Translations under genes and position numbers: made by a program
Assembly: GCA_003153215.1 (NCBI GenBank)
Contig: PLXL01000041.1
Coordinates: 10,202 to 20,886, forward strand
Direction: 5' to 3'
DNA: 10,685 bases
From: Candidatus Dormiibacterota bacterium
GTDB lineage: Bacteria; Chloroflexota; Dormibacteria; Aeolococcales; Aeolococcaceae
In this document: one piece after another, positions 1 through 6,948 of the stretch
Numbering within the stretch: position 1 is the stretch's first letter
Layout of the letters: every line of letters starts with the position of its first letter
Notes under the pieces: model-generated
The model's database searches: none
Told to the model about the DNA's origin: nothing
What the model saw: only the letters and a program-made list of their open reading frames with translations

Positions 1-278
1 GCAAAGCCCGCCCGCACCTCGTCGAGGACGCCGGCGAGCCGGTCGGGGTCGACGAAGCTCGGCGTCCCGCCGCCGACGAAGACGGTGTCCAGCTCGAGGC
101 GGCCGAGCCGGACGGCCAGCCCGCGGACCTCAGCCCGGAGCGCCTCGACGTACTCGGCCTCCCGATCGCGACCGGGCAGGGAGACGAAGTCGCAGTACTC
201 GCAGCGCCGTTCGCAGAAGGGGATGTGGAGGTAGAGCGACCGGATGCCCGCGCGGCCGGCCGCGTGGGCATCCGTCAT
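1..278 (-). CDS. hemW: HemW, radical SAM heme chaperone (N-terminal part, cut by window edge)
   Basis: HemW is a cytoplasmic radical-SAM protein related to coproporphyrinogen dehydrogenase HemN; family members bind heme and deliver it to hemoproteins. Only the first 92 codons lie in the window; the rest runs off the left end. Visible landmarks are the YLHIPFC stretch at residues 16-22, the [4Fe-4S] cysteines C22, C26 and C29 in a CxxxCxYC arrangement, and GGGTPS at 69-74, the SAM-binding glycine motif. The residues after the third cysteine are D-F, as in HemW, not the extra cysteine of true HemN. The ATG at 278 leaves a 13-residue leader before the conserved block. An in-frame GTG at 299, directly after the upstream stop, is an alternative. 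It follows the membrane-protein gene by 21 nt and is probably in the same operon with lepA. Confidence 0.93.
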   Translation of the reverse strand, partial: MTDAHAAGRAGIRSLYLHIPFCERRCEYCDFVSLPGRDREAEYVEALRAEVRGLAVRLGRLELDTVFVGGGTPSFVDPDRLAGVLDEVRAGF

Positions 279-299
279 CTCACAGGGGCTCGCCGGCAC

Positions 300-1391
300 T
301 CACCGGCCAGCCCGTCCCGGGACCTGCCGCGGTCGCCGCGGAGGCCGGCGGAACCAGCGCGCGACCGGCGGGAAGATGAGCGGGACGAGCACGAAGCCGG
401 AGACTGCGGCGATGATCTCGGCCACCGCCACGCCGGTGCCGGTCGTGGAGCCGATCGTGCTCACCTCCAGGTAGTAGACGAGGGTGTCGACCACCGCCAC
501 CAGGGCACCGAAGACGAGCACCTCCACGACCCGGGGACGGTCCCGCTTCCGGAGCCGGGCTGCCATCGGGCGCGCCACCAGGGCGGCCACCGCGAGCACC
601 ACGATGGAGATCTCGGAGATCGCGAGGCCGACGATGCCCCCGATCAGGCTGCCGGGCGTGTACAGCTGCTGGGTGACCGCGGTGCCGGCGGCCGGCGGCG
701 ACGCGAGCGGGCTGGAGAGGGTGATCCGGTAGGTGGTCGTGTTGACGGACTTGACCGTCGCCGGCTGACCGTCGATGAGGATGCCGGCGGCGACGAAGTC
801 CACTCCGGCCCCGCCGGCCAGGGTGAACTGGGTGGTGGTGGGCGCCGGGCTGGCCGCCACGGCCGCGCAGACGTCGAGCGTTTCCGGGCCCACCGTGCTC
901 TGGCTGATCGCCGCGCCGGAGGCGGGCGCCGCGCCGAGCGGTGCCGTGAGCGTGACCCGATCGCCGTTGATCGCCGCGACGTGGGCCTTCGTCCCGCCGA
1001 CCTCGATGGGGGCGTCCGCACCGCAGAGGAGCGTCTTACCGGCGCCGCTCGCCACCGTGAAGCTGGTCGCGGTCGGGGCCGGGTTGGCCTGCACCGTGGA
1101 GCTGGTGGTATCGGTCAGGCCGATGACGATGCCGATGACCAGGACCACCAGCGCGGTGAAGCCCGAGAGCGCGTAGTAGTCGAGCCGGGTCCACATCGGC
1201 CCGAGGTTGGCCGCGGGACCGGCCACCGGCCGCATCGGACGCGGGGAGGCCGTCCGCGGGGGCCCCAGCAGTGTCGACATGAGACCCCGGCGAGGGGGCG
1301 GCCAGGGGGCCTGCTCGGGCTCGGCCACCGGGGCGGGGGAGCTGACGACCCGGGAGGGCCGGCGCTTGCGGCGGTGGCGGGGCGGAGCCAC
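300..1391 (-). CDS. Four-helix membrane protein with a duplicated extracytoplasmic domain, unknown function
   Basis: No recognised family. The 363-residue product starts with about 70 basic, proline-rich residues, probably cytoplasmic. A hydrophobic helix (72-92) follows, then a soluble segment (about 100-245) made of two copies of a ~64-residue unit, and three more helices (about 248-273, 289-310 and 319-343), ending in an Arg/Pro-rich tail. The two units (101-164 and 179-242) share the order PAPT-T-FT-A-GAG, a central I-GG/I-DG step, a VTL/ITL strand, and PL followed by P-A-G-A. This suggests paired small beta-barrels outside the membrane. The first unit has Cys123, and Cys175 lies in the linker. 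The start is uncertain: GTG at 1391 gives the longest frame, while ATGs at residues 38, 53 and 66 also precede the first helix. It lies between lepA and hemW on the same strand, so co-transcription is likely. Helix count and duplication are read directly; topology is inferred. Confidence 0.8.
   Translation of the reverse strand: MAPPRHRRKRRPSRVVSSPAPVAEPEQAPWPPPRRGLMSTLLGPPRTASPRPMRPVAGPAANLGPMWTRLDYYALSGFTALVVLVIGIVIGLTDTTSSTVQANPAPTATSFTVASGAGKTLLCGADAPIEVGGTKAHVAAINGDRVTLTAPLGAAPASGAAISQSTVGPETLDVCAAVAASPAPTTTQFTLAGGAGVDFVAAGILIDGQPATVKSVNTTTYRITLSSPLASPPAAGTAVTQQLYTPGSLIGGIVGLAISEISIVVLAVAALVARPMAARLRKRDRPRVVEVLVFGALVAVVDTLVYYLEVSTIGSTTGTGVAVAEIIAAVSGFVLVPLIFPPVARWFRRPPRRPRQVPGRAGR
660..1091 (-). 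repeat. Internal domain duplication within the membrane protein gene
   Basis: Two coding units of about 200 bp, at 894-1091 and 660-857, encode residues about 101-166 and 179-244 of the membrane protein. They align without large gaps at protein level (PAPT, FT, GAG, the Gly-rich turn, TL, PL, AG-A) but are diverged in DNA. This points to an old intragenic duplication. The first unit has a cysteine that the second lacks. Confidence 0.7.
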
Positions 1392-1455
1392 GCTCAGGCG
1401 CCTCGGCCGGAGAGAGCGGGCGGGGTCGTCGACGTTGCTGCCGATGGTGTCGTCA

Positions 1456-3294
1456 TCAGTCCTCGTCCATCTGCAGGACGGCCATGAAGGCCTCCTGGGG
1501 GATCTCCACGCTGCCCACCCGCTTCATCCGTCGCTTCCCTTCCTTCTGCTTCTCGAGCAGCTTGCGCTTGCGGGTGATGTCCCCACCGTAGCATTTGGCC
1601 AGGACGTCCTTGCGCATCGCCGACACCGTCTCGCGGGCGATGATCTTACCGCCCACCGCCGCCTGGATCGGAACCTCGAAGAGCTGCCTGGGGATGAGCT
1701 TGCGGAGCCGCTCGGCGAGCTTGCGCCCGTGGAGGTTTGCCCGGTCGCGGTGGACGATCATGGAGAGGGCGTCGACCCGCTGCCCTCCCACCATGATGTC
1801 GAGCTTGACCAGGCGCTCGGCCCGGAACCCGGTCAGCTCGTACTTCAACGACGCGTAGCCGCGGCTGCGCGACTTGAGCTGGTCGTAGAAGTCGTGGATG
1901 ATCTCGCCGAGGGGGAGGTCGTAGGTCAGCGACACCCGGTCGCCGGCCTGGTGCACGAGGTTGCGAAACTCGCCGCGCCGGTCCTGGCAGAGCTCCATGA
2001 CGGTTCCAACATGGGCGCTCGGCACCAGGATGGTCGCCGTGCAGCGGGGCTCTTCGATCTCGTCGATCGCGGACGGGTCGGGCAGCCTCTCCGGGTTGTC
2101 CACGGGGATGATCTCGCCGGTCCGCAGCCGGACCCGGTACTCGACGGTCGGGGCGGTGGTGATCAGGGAGAGATTGAACTCGCGCTCCAGCCGCTCCTGG
2201 ACGATCTCCATGTGGAGGAGCCCGAGGAAGCCGCAGCGGAAGCCGAAGCCAAGGGCCACTGAGGCCTCCGGCTCCCAGACCAGCGACGCATCGTTGAGGT
2301 TGAGCTTCTCGAGCGCCTCCTTGAGCTCCTGGACGTCGTCGGAGTCGATCGGGAAGATGCCCGCATAGACCATTGGGGTCACGCTCCGATAGCCGGGGAG
2401 CGCCGCGGCGGCCGGGCGGTCGGCCAGGGTCACGGTGTCGCCGACCTTGGAGTCCCGGACGTTCTTGATCGACGCGATCAGGTAACCGACCTCACCAGTG
2501 GTCAGGCCTTCGGTGGGTGTCATGACCGGCCGGAATACCCCCACCTCGTCGACGACGAACTCCTTCTCCGTCGCCATCATGCGGATCCGCTCCCCGGGGC
2601 TGATCGAGCCGTCCACCACCCGGACGTAGACGACGACGCCCCGGTAGGCGTCGTACTTGGCGTCGAAGACCAGCGCTTTGAAGGGGGCCTCGGGGTCGCC
2701 CTGCGGCGGCGGGACCCGGGCGACCACCGCCTCGAGGATCTCCTCGATCCCGATCCCCTGGCGGGCCGAGGCCAGGATGGCACCGGCGCCGGGGAGGCCG
2801 ATCACCTCCTGGATCTCCCGGCGCACCAGCTCGGGGTCGGCGGCAGGAAGGTCGATCTTGTTGATGACCGGGATGATCTCGAGGTCGTGCTCCAGGGCGA
2901 GGTCAACGTTGGCCAGGGTCTGGGCCTCGATCCCCTGGGTCGCGTCGACCACCAGGACGGCGCCCTCGCAGGCGGCCAGGGCACGGGACACCTCGTAGGT
3001 GAAGTCCACGTGGCCGGGAGTGTCGATAAGGTTGAGCTCGTAGGGACGTCCGTCCCGAGCCGTGTACTCCATCCGCACCGCCTGGGCCTTGATGGTGATG
3101 CCCCGCTCCCGCTCCAAGTCGAGGGTGTCCAGGAGCTGGTCCTGCATGTCCCGGAGAGCGACCGTCCCGGTCACCTCCAGCAGGCGATCAGCCAGGGTGG
3201 ACTTCCCGTGATCGATGTGGGCGATGATCGAGAAGTTGCGGATGTCGTCGCGGCGAACCGGGGGCACCGCGGCATCGTATTCCCGGTGTTGCAT
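1456..3294 (-). CDS. lepA: Elongation factor 4 (LepA), ribosome back-translocase GTPase
   Basis: LepA/EF4 is a ribosome-associated translational GTPase related to EF-G, described as back-translocating ribosomes and affecting initiation. With the ATG at 3294 the product is 612 residues, the usual family size. Visible GTPase motifs are G1 AHIDHGKST (25-33), G3 DTPGH (91-95), G4 NKID (145-148) and a G5-like SAR (176-178). The C-terminus carries the LepA-specific block with YGGDITRKRK and a basic stretch before VGSVEIPQEAF, which distinguishes it from EF-G. The frame stays open to a GTG at 3336, adding 14 residues that are poorly conserved in the family. Neither start has a well-placed Shine-Dalgarno sequence, so 3294 was chosen on length. 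It is divergent from the ROK kinase and probably heads an operon with the membrane protein (64-nt gap) and hemW. Confidence 0.97.
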   Translation of the reverse strand: MQHREYDAAVPPVRRDDIRNFSIIAHIDHGKSTLADRLLEVTGTVALRDMQDQLLDTLDLERERGITIKAQAVRMEYTARDGRPYELNLIDTPGHVDFTYEVSRALAACEGAVLVVDATQGIEAQTLANVDLALEHDLEIIPVINKIDLPAADPELVRREIQEVIGLPGAGAILASARQGIGIEEILEAVVARVPPPQGDPEAPFKALVFDAKYDAYRGVVVYVRVVDGSISPGERIRMMATEKEFVVDEVGVFRPVMTPTEGLTTGEVGYLIASIKNVRDSKVGDTVTLADRPAAAALPGYRSVTPMVYAGIFPIDSDDVQELKEALEKLNLNDASLVWEPEASVALGFGFRCGFLGLLHMEIVQERLEREFNLSLITTAPTVEYRVRLRTGEIIPVDNPERLPDPSAIDEIEEPRCTATILVPSAHVGTVMELCQDRRGEFRNLVHQAGDRVSLTYDLPLGEIIHDFYDQLKSRSRGYASLKYELTGFRAERLVKLDIMVGGQRVDALSMIVHRDRANLHGRKLAERLRKLIPRQLFEVPIQAAVGGKIIARETVSAMRKDVLAKCYGGDITRKRKLLEKQKEGKRRMKRVGSVEIPQEAFMAVLQMDED

Positions 3295-3409
3295 CGGCCG
3301 CACCGGGCGAGCGGGACGGCGTTGCCCGAGGGGCACGCTCCACCCGCCCCGGGCACGGCCTGTGCACGCGCTCAGAACAGATGGTTGACGATCCCGTCAC
3401 GGTGCCACG

Positions 3410-3431
3410 GGCTCTCAGCCGGATCTGAGCC
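3410..3431. promoter_or_regulatory. Inverted repeat in the lepA / ROK kinase divergent spacer
   Basis: GGCTC-T-CAG, a six-base loop (CCGGAT) and CTGAGCC form a seven-pair stem with one bulged T. It lies 13 nt before the Shine-Dalgarno of the ROK kinase, in the only spacer separating it from the divergent lepA. It could be an operator or a leader hairpin. The site is seen directly; its role is inference. A TTGACG hexamer at 3385-3390 has no convincing -10 partner. Confidence 0.3.
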
Positions 3432-3444
3432 TGCGCAGCACAAT

Positions 3445-3450
3445 GGGGGA
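3445..3450 (+). promoter_or_regulatory. Ribosome binding site of the ROK kinase gene
   Basis: GGGGGA sits just ahead of the ATG at 3453. It favours this start over a nearby ATG at 3443, which opens a different, non-conserved frame. Confidence 0.55.
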
Positions 3451-3452
3451 TC

Positions 3453-4418
3453 ATGACGATCGAACCTCGTGGCCGCGTGATCGGCCTCGATATCTCGGGG
3501 ACTTTCGGGGGTGGCATGCGGGGGGCGCTGGTCGACGGCACGGGATCGCTGCTCGCGCGGAAGGACGCCATCACACCCAGAATCAAGCCGGAGGACCTGA
3601 TCGAAAGCCTGGTCACCATGGCCAGCCGGCTCGCGGAGCAGGCCCAGCGGGAGGGCGCGCCGGCGTCGGCTATCGGGGTGGCTGTCCCGGGCCTCATCAA
3701 CGAGGCCTCGGGGATGGTCCACCGCAGCCCGAACCTCCCATTGCAGAACGTGCCGCTGGGTCAGATCCTTCGGGATCGGCTGAAGATGCCGGCCTTTTTG
3801 ATCCACGACGCCAGCGCCGGCGCCCTCGCCGAGTACGCCCTGGGGGCCGGGCGGCCAGTGTCGGACATGATGATGGTGGTGATCGGAAGCGGGGTGGGCA
3901 GCGCCGTCGTCAGCGACGGCAGGATCCTCCGCGGGGCGCACGGAACCGCGGGAGAGATCGGGCACATCGTGATCGACCCGGCGGGAATCCTCTGCGGATG
4001 TGGTGGCCGCGGCTGCGTCGAGACCTTCGCCTCCGTGACCTCGATCGCCCGCCGCTACACCTTGGCCGCCAAAGAGGCGATCCTCGCCGAAGAGGTGGTC
4101 GCCAAGGCGGCGGCCGGAAATCCCGCGGCGGCCCGCGTCTGGAACGACGCCCTGGGGGCGCTCGCGACCGTGATCGCCACCGCGGTCGCCCTCATCGACT
4201 GTGCGCTCGTCGTCCTCTCCGGGACCATGAAGCTCCCCTCGGAGGCCCTGGCGCCCCTGGGAGCGCTGCTCGCCAAGAGGATCAATCTGGTCCAGCTTCC
4301 GCGCGTGGAGGTGGGCGCTCTGGGCGAAACCGCCGGCATTCTGGGGGCGGCGGCCATCGCCTTCGAGCGCGCCGCCATGGGCGACGCCACCCACGAGTGG
4401 CGGCAGTCGAGCCGGTAG
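3453..4418 (+). CDS. ROK-family sugar kinase (glucokinase-like)
   Basis: A cytoplasmic ROK-superfamily protein of 321 residues, the normal size for ROK sugar kinases and lacking the N-terminal helix-turn-helix of ROK repressors such as Mlc and NagC. The fold is read from an N-terminal phosphate loop (residues 11-28), the catalytic-Asp segment around D119 in HDASAGALAE, the Gly-rich stretch 144-150, and the RGAHGTAGEIGHI block. Zinc ligands H171, C181, C183 and C188 have the spacing seen in Mlc. Oddities: the usual IGGT loop reads DISGT followed by a run of glycines, about three residues longer than typical; the Asn that usually precedes the catalytic Asp is His118; and the late GGG-type loop is LSGT (255-258). 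These changes leave sugar specificity, and possibly activity, uncertain. It is transcribed alone, divergent from lepA and convergent with the propeller gene. Most likely a glucokinase or N-acyl-hexosamine kinase. Confidence 0.9.
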   Translation: MTIEPRGRVIGLDISGTFGGGMRGALVDGTGSLLARKDAITPRIKPEDLIESLVTMASRLAEQAQREGAPASAIGVAVPGLINEASGMVHRSPNLPLQNVPLGQILRDRLKMPAFLIHDASAGALAEYALGAGRPVSDMMMVVIGSGVGSAVVSDGRILRGAHGTAGEIGHIVIDPAGILCGCGGRGCVETFASVTSIARRYTLAAKEAILAEEVVAKAAAGNPAAARVWNDALGALATVIATAVALIDCALVVLSGTMKLPSEALAPLGALLAKRINLVQLPRVEVGALGETAGILGAAAIAFERAAMGDATHEWRQSSR

Positions 4419-4540
4419 CCCCGCAGCCAGGACGTGACGTCAGGCGTGGCCTTACGCAGCGCTCTGCGACCTCATAGCCCGCCCCGGAGCGCCGGCTCTC
4501 ACGCTTGACATCGAGGAGCCCGAACCGGCTGCCGGCGCCC

Positions 4541-4562
4541 TCAGTACACGCAGCGGTACTGA
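4541..4562. terminator. Hairpin in the convergent spacer, possible bidirectional terminator
   Basis: TCAGTAC (4541-4547) and GTACTGA (4556-4562) are perfect inverted arms of 7 bp around an 8-nt loop. It lies between the 3' ends of the ROK kinase and propeller genes, where a shared terminator is expected. No T-tract follows on either strand, so the terminator call rests on position and symmetry only. Confidence 0.4.
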
Positions 4563-4580
4563 CCGCTCCTCCGCTCGGAC

Positions 4581-4599
4581 CGGGAGCCGTCGGCTCCCG
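4581..4599. terminator. Strong GC hairpin in the convergent spacer, possible bidirectional terminator
   Basis: CGGGAGCC (4581-4588) and GGCTCCCG (4592-4599) form a perfect 8-bp GC-rich stem with a 3-nt loop. It starts 18 nt beyond the stop of the propeller gene, a good position for its terminator. The lack of a T-run is common for terminator-like hairpins in high-GC genomes. With the hairpin at 4541-4562 it forms a tandem pair. Confidence 0.5.
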
Positions 4600-4616
4600 T
4601 CCTCGCTCCGTCACGG

Positions 4617-6410
4617 TCAGTTGATGTCGACGTGAATCAGGTCGAAGGTGCTCTTGTAGGCGCTGCCGTTGCTCACCACGTAGCGCAGCTCCAACCCGGA
4701 GACGGCGGTGGCGCTGTTGATCACCGAGACCACCGAGACGGTCTGGGTGGCCATGGTGGTGGTCTCGTTGGCGATCGAGAAGGCGGTCCAGGTGGAGCCG
4801 CTGTTGGCGGACACCTCGATGTAGGTGGTGGTGCCATTGCCCGGGGCGGCGCTGGCGTCGGACACCAGGGTCACCACCGCCGAGGTCACCGGGGCCCCGC
4901 TGGCCACGGCGGGGGTGAAGGTCCACTGCAGGTACTGGGTGGCGACCGGCGCAAACCAGGTGGAGCCACCGTTGGTGGTCTCCCGGAGATAGCCCGCGCC
5001 GCCCGTCCCCGACGAGCCCACCGCGTAGCAGTTGAGCGCCGACAGGCACTCGAAGCCCCAGATGTCGTAGGTGGTCCCCGAGGTCTGTGCCGACCAGGTC
5101 GTGCCGTTGGTGCTGGCCACGATGACCCCGGCATCGCCCCCCGCCCAGCAGGCGGTGGCCGAGTAGCACTCGATGGCGTAGAGGGCATCGGTGGTGCCGG
5201 AGGTCTGAGCGGTCCAGGTGGTCCCGCCGTTGCTGGTGGCCCGGATCACGCCGGCGCCCCCCGCTGCCCAGCACTGGGTGGTGGAGACGCAGCTCACCCC
5301 GTAGAGCTCCTGGGTGGTGCCCGAGGTCTGGGCCGTCCAATTGGTACCCCCATTGGTGGTGGCGACGATGACGCCGGCATTCCCCACCGCCCAACAGACG
5401 GTGGTCGAAACGCAGCTGACCTCTTCGAGGGCCTGGGTGGTGCCCGAGGTCTGCGCCGTCCAGTTGGTGCCCCCGTTGGAGGTCACCAGGATGACCCCGG
5501 CATTCCCCACGATCCAGCACTGGGTGCTCGAGACGCAGTCGATGGCGTTGAGCACCTGGTTGGTGCCCGAGGTCTGGGCGGTCCAGGTGGTGCCGCCGTT
5601 GGTGGTCGCCACGATGGTGTCGGTCGCCCCCACCGCCCAGCCGTCGCTGGCGTTGTAAAACCAGCCGCCGTACCATACCGGATGCGACGGGGTGGTCTCC
5701 TCGGTCCAGGTGGCGCCGCCGTTGGTGCTCGCCCAGATGTACCCCTGGTAGGTGTACGCCCAGCACTGGCTCGAGTTCGCGCAGCCCATCCAGTCAGGGG
5801 ACTGGCCGCCGAGGAGGGTGGCGGCGGCGCCCCAGTTGGTGGTGTCGGTGTAGGTGGTGCCCCCCGCCGTCTGCATCGCGGTCAGGTTGGCGGCGCTGAA
5901 CGCGGTCCCCCCGGTGCCGATGGTGTCGTCGGTGCCGGCCGTCGGGTCCAGCGACAGCGCCATGTCCACGTCGGCTGCGGGCATCCAGGTCGGGGTCCCC
6001 GAGAAGACCTCGTAGTAGTACTGGGTGTTGTAGGCAGCCGTGCTGTCGCTGTACGTGATCGCTGCCCCCGCCAGCGTCGCGATCGTCGAGTACAGGCCGG
6101 CCGGCGCGGTGGCCCGCTGGACGGTGATGCCGGTGCTGCCGGGCACCGCGGTCCAGGAGATGGTCACGGTCCCCTGGGCGTCGGTGCAGGTGGTGGGGTA
6201 GGCGGGGGTGAGGCCGCTGCAGTGCACCGAGTGGACGGCCACCGCGCTGGCAGCGGCCGCGGTCACCATGTTGGTGGCGTTCTCGCTCAGGCCCTGCCAG
6301 GCGCCGAGCACACCCCCACCGGCCACGCCGATGCCGACCACGATGGCGACCAGGCAGGTGGTGAGCACCTGCCAGGGCCCGGGCCGCCGATGGTGTGCGG
6401 ATACAGACAT
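4617..6410 (-). CDS. Membrane-anchored extracellular seven-bladed beta-propeller protein (BNR/YCF48-like repeats)
   Basis: A 597-residue surface protein. A short basic N-terminus and one hydrophobic helix (about 14-36) act as a signal anchor. Then come an Ala/Ser-rich linker, an Ig/fibronectin-III-like segment (about 78-138), a region with no clear family (139-205), seven blades of about 41 residues (206-488) and a terminal beta-rich domain (489-597). Each blade ends in an Asp-box-like T-N-G-G-x-T-W turn followed by AQTSGTT; seven units suit a closed propeller. Six of seven blades carry C-x5-C, mostly followed by Trp, and blade 2 lacks both cysteines, so the pairs are probably disulphides. 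Related proteins include YCF48-like assembly factors and sialidase or sortilin propellers, but no catalytic residues were identified. The product is rich in Thr, Gly, Ser and Asn. The ATG at 6410 has a weak AGGG upstream. It has its own 130-bp upstream region and appears monocistronic. Confidence 0.85.
   Translation of the reverse strand: MSVSAHHRRPGPWQVLTTCLVAIVVGIGVAGGGVLGAWQGLSENATNMVTAAAASAVAVHSVHCSGLTPAYPTTCTDAQGTVTISWTAVPGSTGITVQRATAPAGLYSTIATLAGAAITYSDSTAAYNTQYYYEVFSGTPTWMPAADVDMALSLDPTAGTDDTIGTGGTAFSAANLTAMQTAGGTTYTDTTNWGAAATLLGGQSPDWMGCANSSQCWAYTYQGYIWASTNGGATWTEETTPSHPVWYGGWFYNASDGWAVGATDTIVATTNGGTTWTAQTSGTNQVLNAIDCVSSTQCWIVGNAGVILVTSNGGTNWTAQTSGTTQALEEVSCVSTTVCWAVGNAGVIVATTNGGTNWTAQTSGTTQELYGVSCVSTTQCWAAGGAGVIRATSNGGTTWTAQTSGTTDALYAIECYSATACWAGGDAGVIVASTNGTTWSAQTSGTTYDIWGFECLSALNCYAVGSSGTGGAGYLRETTNGGSTWFAPVATQYLQWTFTPAVASGAPVTSAVVTLVSDASAAPGNGTTTYIEVSANSGSTWTAFSIANETTTMATQTVSVVSVINSATAVSGLELRYVVSNGSAYKSTFDLIHVDIN
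4947..5795 (-). repeat. Tandem 123-bp coding repeats encoding seven propeller blades
   Basis: Blades begin at about 5795, 5678, 5555, 5432, 5309, 5186 and 5066, reading down the minus strand. Blades 3-5 are exactly 123 bp. Blade 6 is 120 bp because one Gly codon of the NGGTTW turn is missing, and blade 1 is slightly short. Blades 3-5 are the most alike, with long shared stretches around TSGTTQ and CVSTTQCW. Blades 1, 2 and 7 are more diverged, as expected if the array grew by duplication of central units. Confidence 0.85.
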
Positions 6411-6540
6411 GGCACCCTGACACTAGGCCGGCCATACGACATGGCTGCTGCCCATCCGTGACGGTCTCGCAAACATCCGGCGCGCACGGGTCGCAACTGG
6501 GGCGGGACACAGCGGGGCTGCCGGCGCCGGCAGGCCGCGA
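6411..6540 (-). promoter_or_regulatory. Non-coding spacer upstream of the propeller gene
   Basis: This 130-bp stretch separates the end of the right-hand operon from the start of the propeller gene. No conserved open frame is seen. The propeller promoter should lie here or upstream, but no convincing -35/-10 pair could be picked out. The palindrome at 6518-6533 is its main structured element. Confidence 0.35.
6518..6533. terminator. Perfect 16-bp palindrome after the operon's last gene
   Basis: CTGCCGGC directly followed by its reverse complement GCCGGCAG begins 7 nt past the last stop codon of the operon. As RNA it folds to a 6-bp stem with a GCGC loop. Position suggests an operon terminator; as DNA the exact symmetry would also suit a dimeric regulator controlling the propeller gene. 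No T-run follows, so both readings stay open. Confidence 0.4.
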
Positions 6541-6948
6541 TCAGCCGGTCATCAGCGCCCGGACAGCGAGGAGCAGCGCCACCAGGAAGCCGGCGGCGAA
6601 GGTCCAGGCCTCGCGCCGCGGCGCCCATCCGCGGGCAAAGAGCACGGTGAGGGGGAGGGAGACCAGGGCCAGCGGGCCGTACATGAGATGGAGCCCCTCG
6701 GCGGGGCGCTCGCCGGCGAACAGCAGGCTGATCCCGGCGATCCCCTGCAGCACGAGGGCCGCCACGGCGAGCCAGAGGTAGGCCCGCACGGTGGGCAGCC
6801 GCCGCGCATCCCGGACGGCGAGGAGGGCGAGGACGAGCCCGGCGGCGAGGACGATCAGGAGGGCATAGCCCAGCCGCTCATGGACGGTGGTCAGCACGCC
6901 GGCCGCCCCCGACGGTCCGGCCACTCCCAGCGCGAAGCCCACGCTCAC
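6541..6948 (-). CDS. Small four-helix membrane protein, possibly a half-length CtaA/COX15-like protein
   Basis: A 135-residue integral membrane protein with four predicted helices (about 27-46, 57-79, 87-106 and 113-132). It starts at a GTG inside a GTGA overlap with the upstream stop, which fixes the start well even though the frame runs open far upstream. Histidines H23 and H87 stand at the beginnings of helices 1 and 3, and LQGIAG (67-72) lies in helix 2. This His, then LQ-x-x-G, then leucine-flanked His order resembles the C-terminal half of heme A synthase (CtaA/COX15), in which such histidines bind heme. Full CtaA has about 300 residues and eight helices; half-length versions are known from archaea. 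The match is to a pattern only, so a generic small membrane protein remains possible. It is the last gene of the operon. Confidence 0.75.
   Translation of the reverse strand: MSVGFALGVAGPSGAAGVLTTVHERLGYALLIVLAAGLVLALLAVRDARRLPTVRAYLWLAVAALVLQGIAGISLLFAGERPAEGLHLMYGPLALVSLPLTVLFARGWAPRREAWTFAAGFLVALLLAVRALMTG

Noticed and set aside
225..1487. Plus-strand frame of 420 codons opposite the membrane protein
   Set aside because: Arg/Asp/Gly/His-rich, no hydrophobic pattern or motif; opposite a frame with four helices and opposite the hemW start.
3385..3390. TTGACG considered as a -35 box for the ROK kinase
   Set aside because: No acceptable -10 hexamer lies about 17 bp downstream, so it is not listed as a promoter.
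4282..5766. Minus-strand frame of 494 codons overlapping the propeller gene in another phase
   Set aside because: It is rich in His, Arg, Gly and Asp and repeats only because the underlying DNA does; it also overruns the spacer hairpins and the ROK gene end.
4947..5795. Regular ~123-bp repeats considered as a CRISPR array or satellite
   Set aside because: The unit keeps a reading frame and encodes conserved propeller blades; there are no short identical repeats with unique spacers.
4632..6461. Long plus-strand open frame of 609 codons opposite the propeller gene
   Set aside because: It mirrors the repetitive, GC-rich propeller gene and has Gly/His/Arg shadow composition; the minus-strand frame has a signal anchor and clear repeats.
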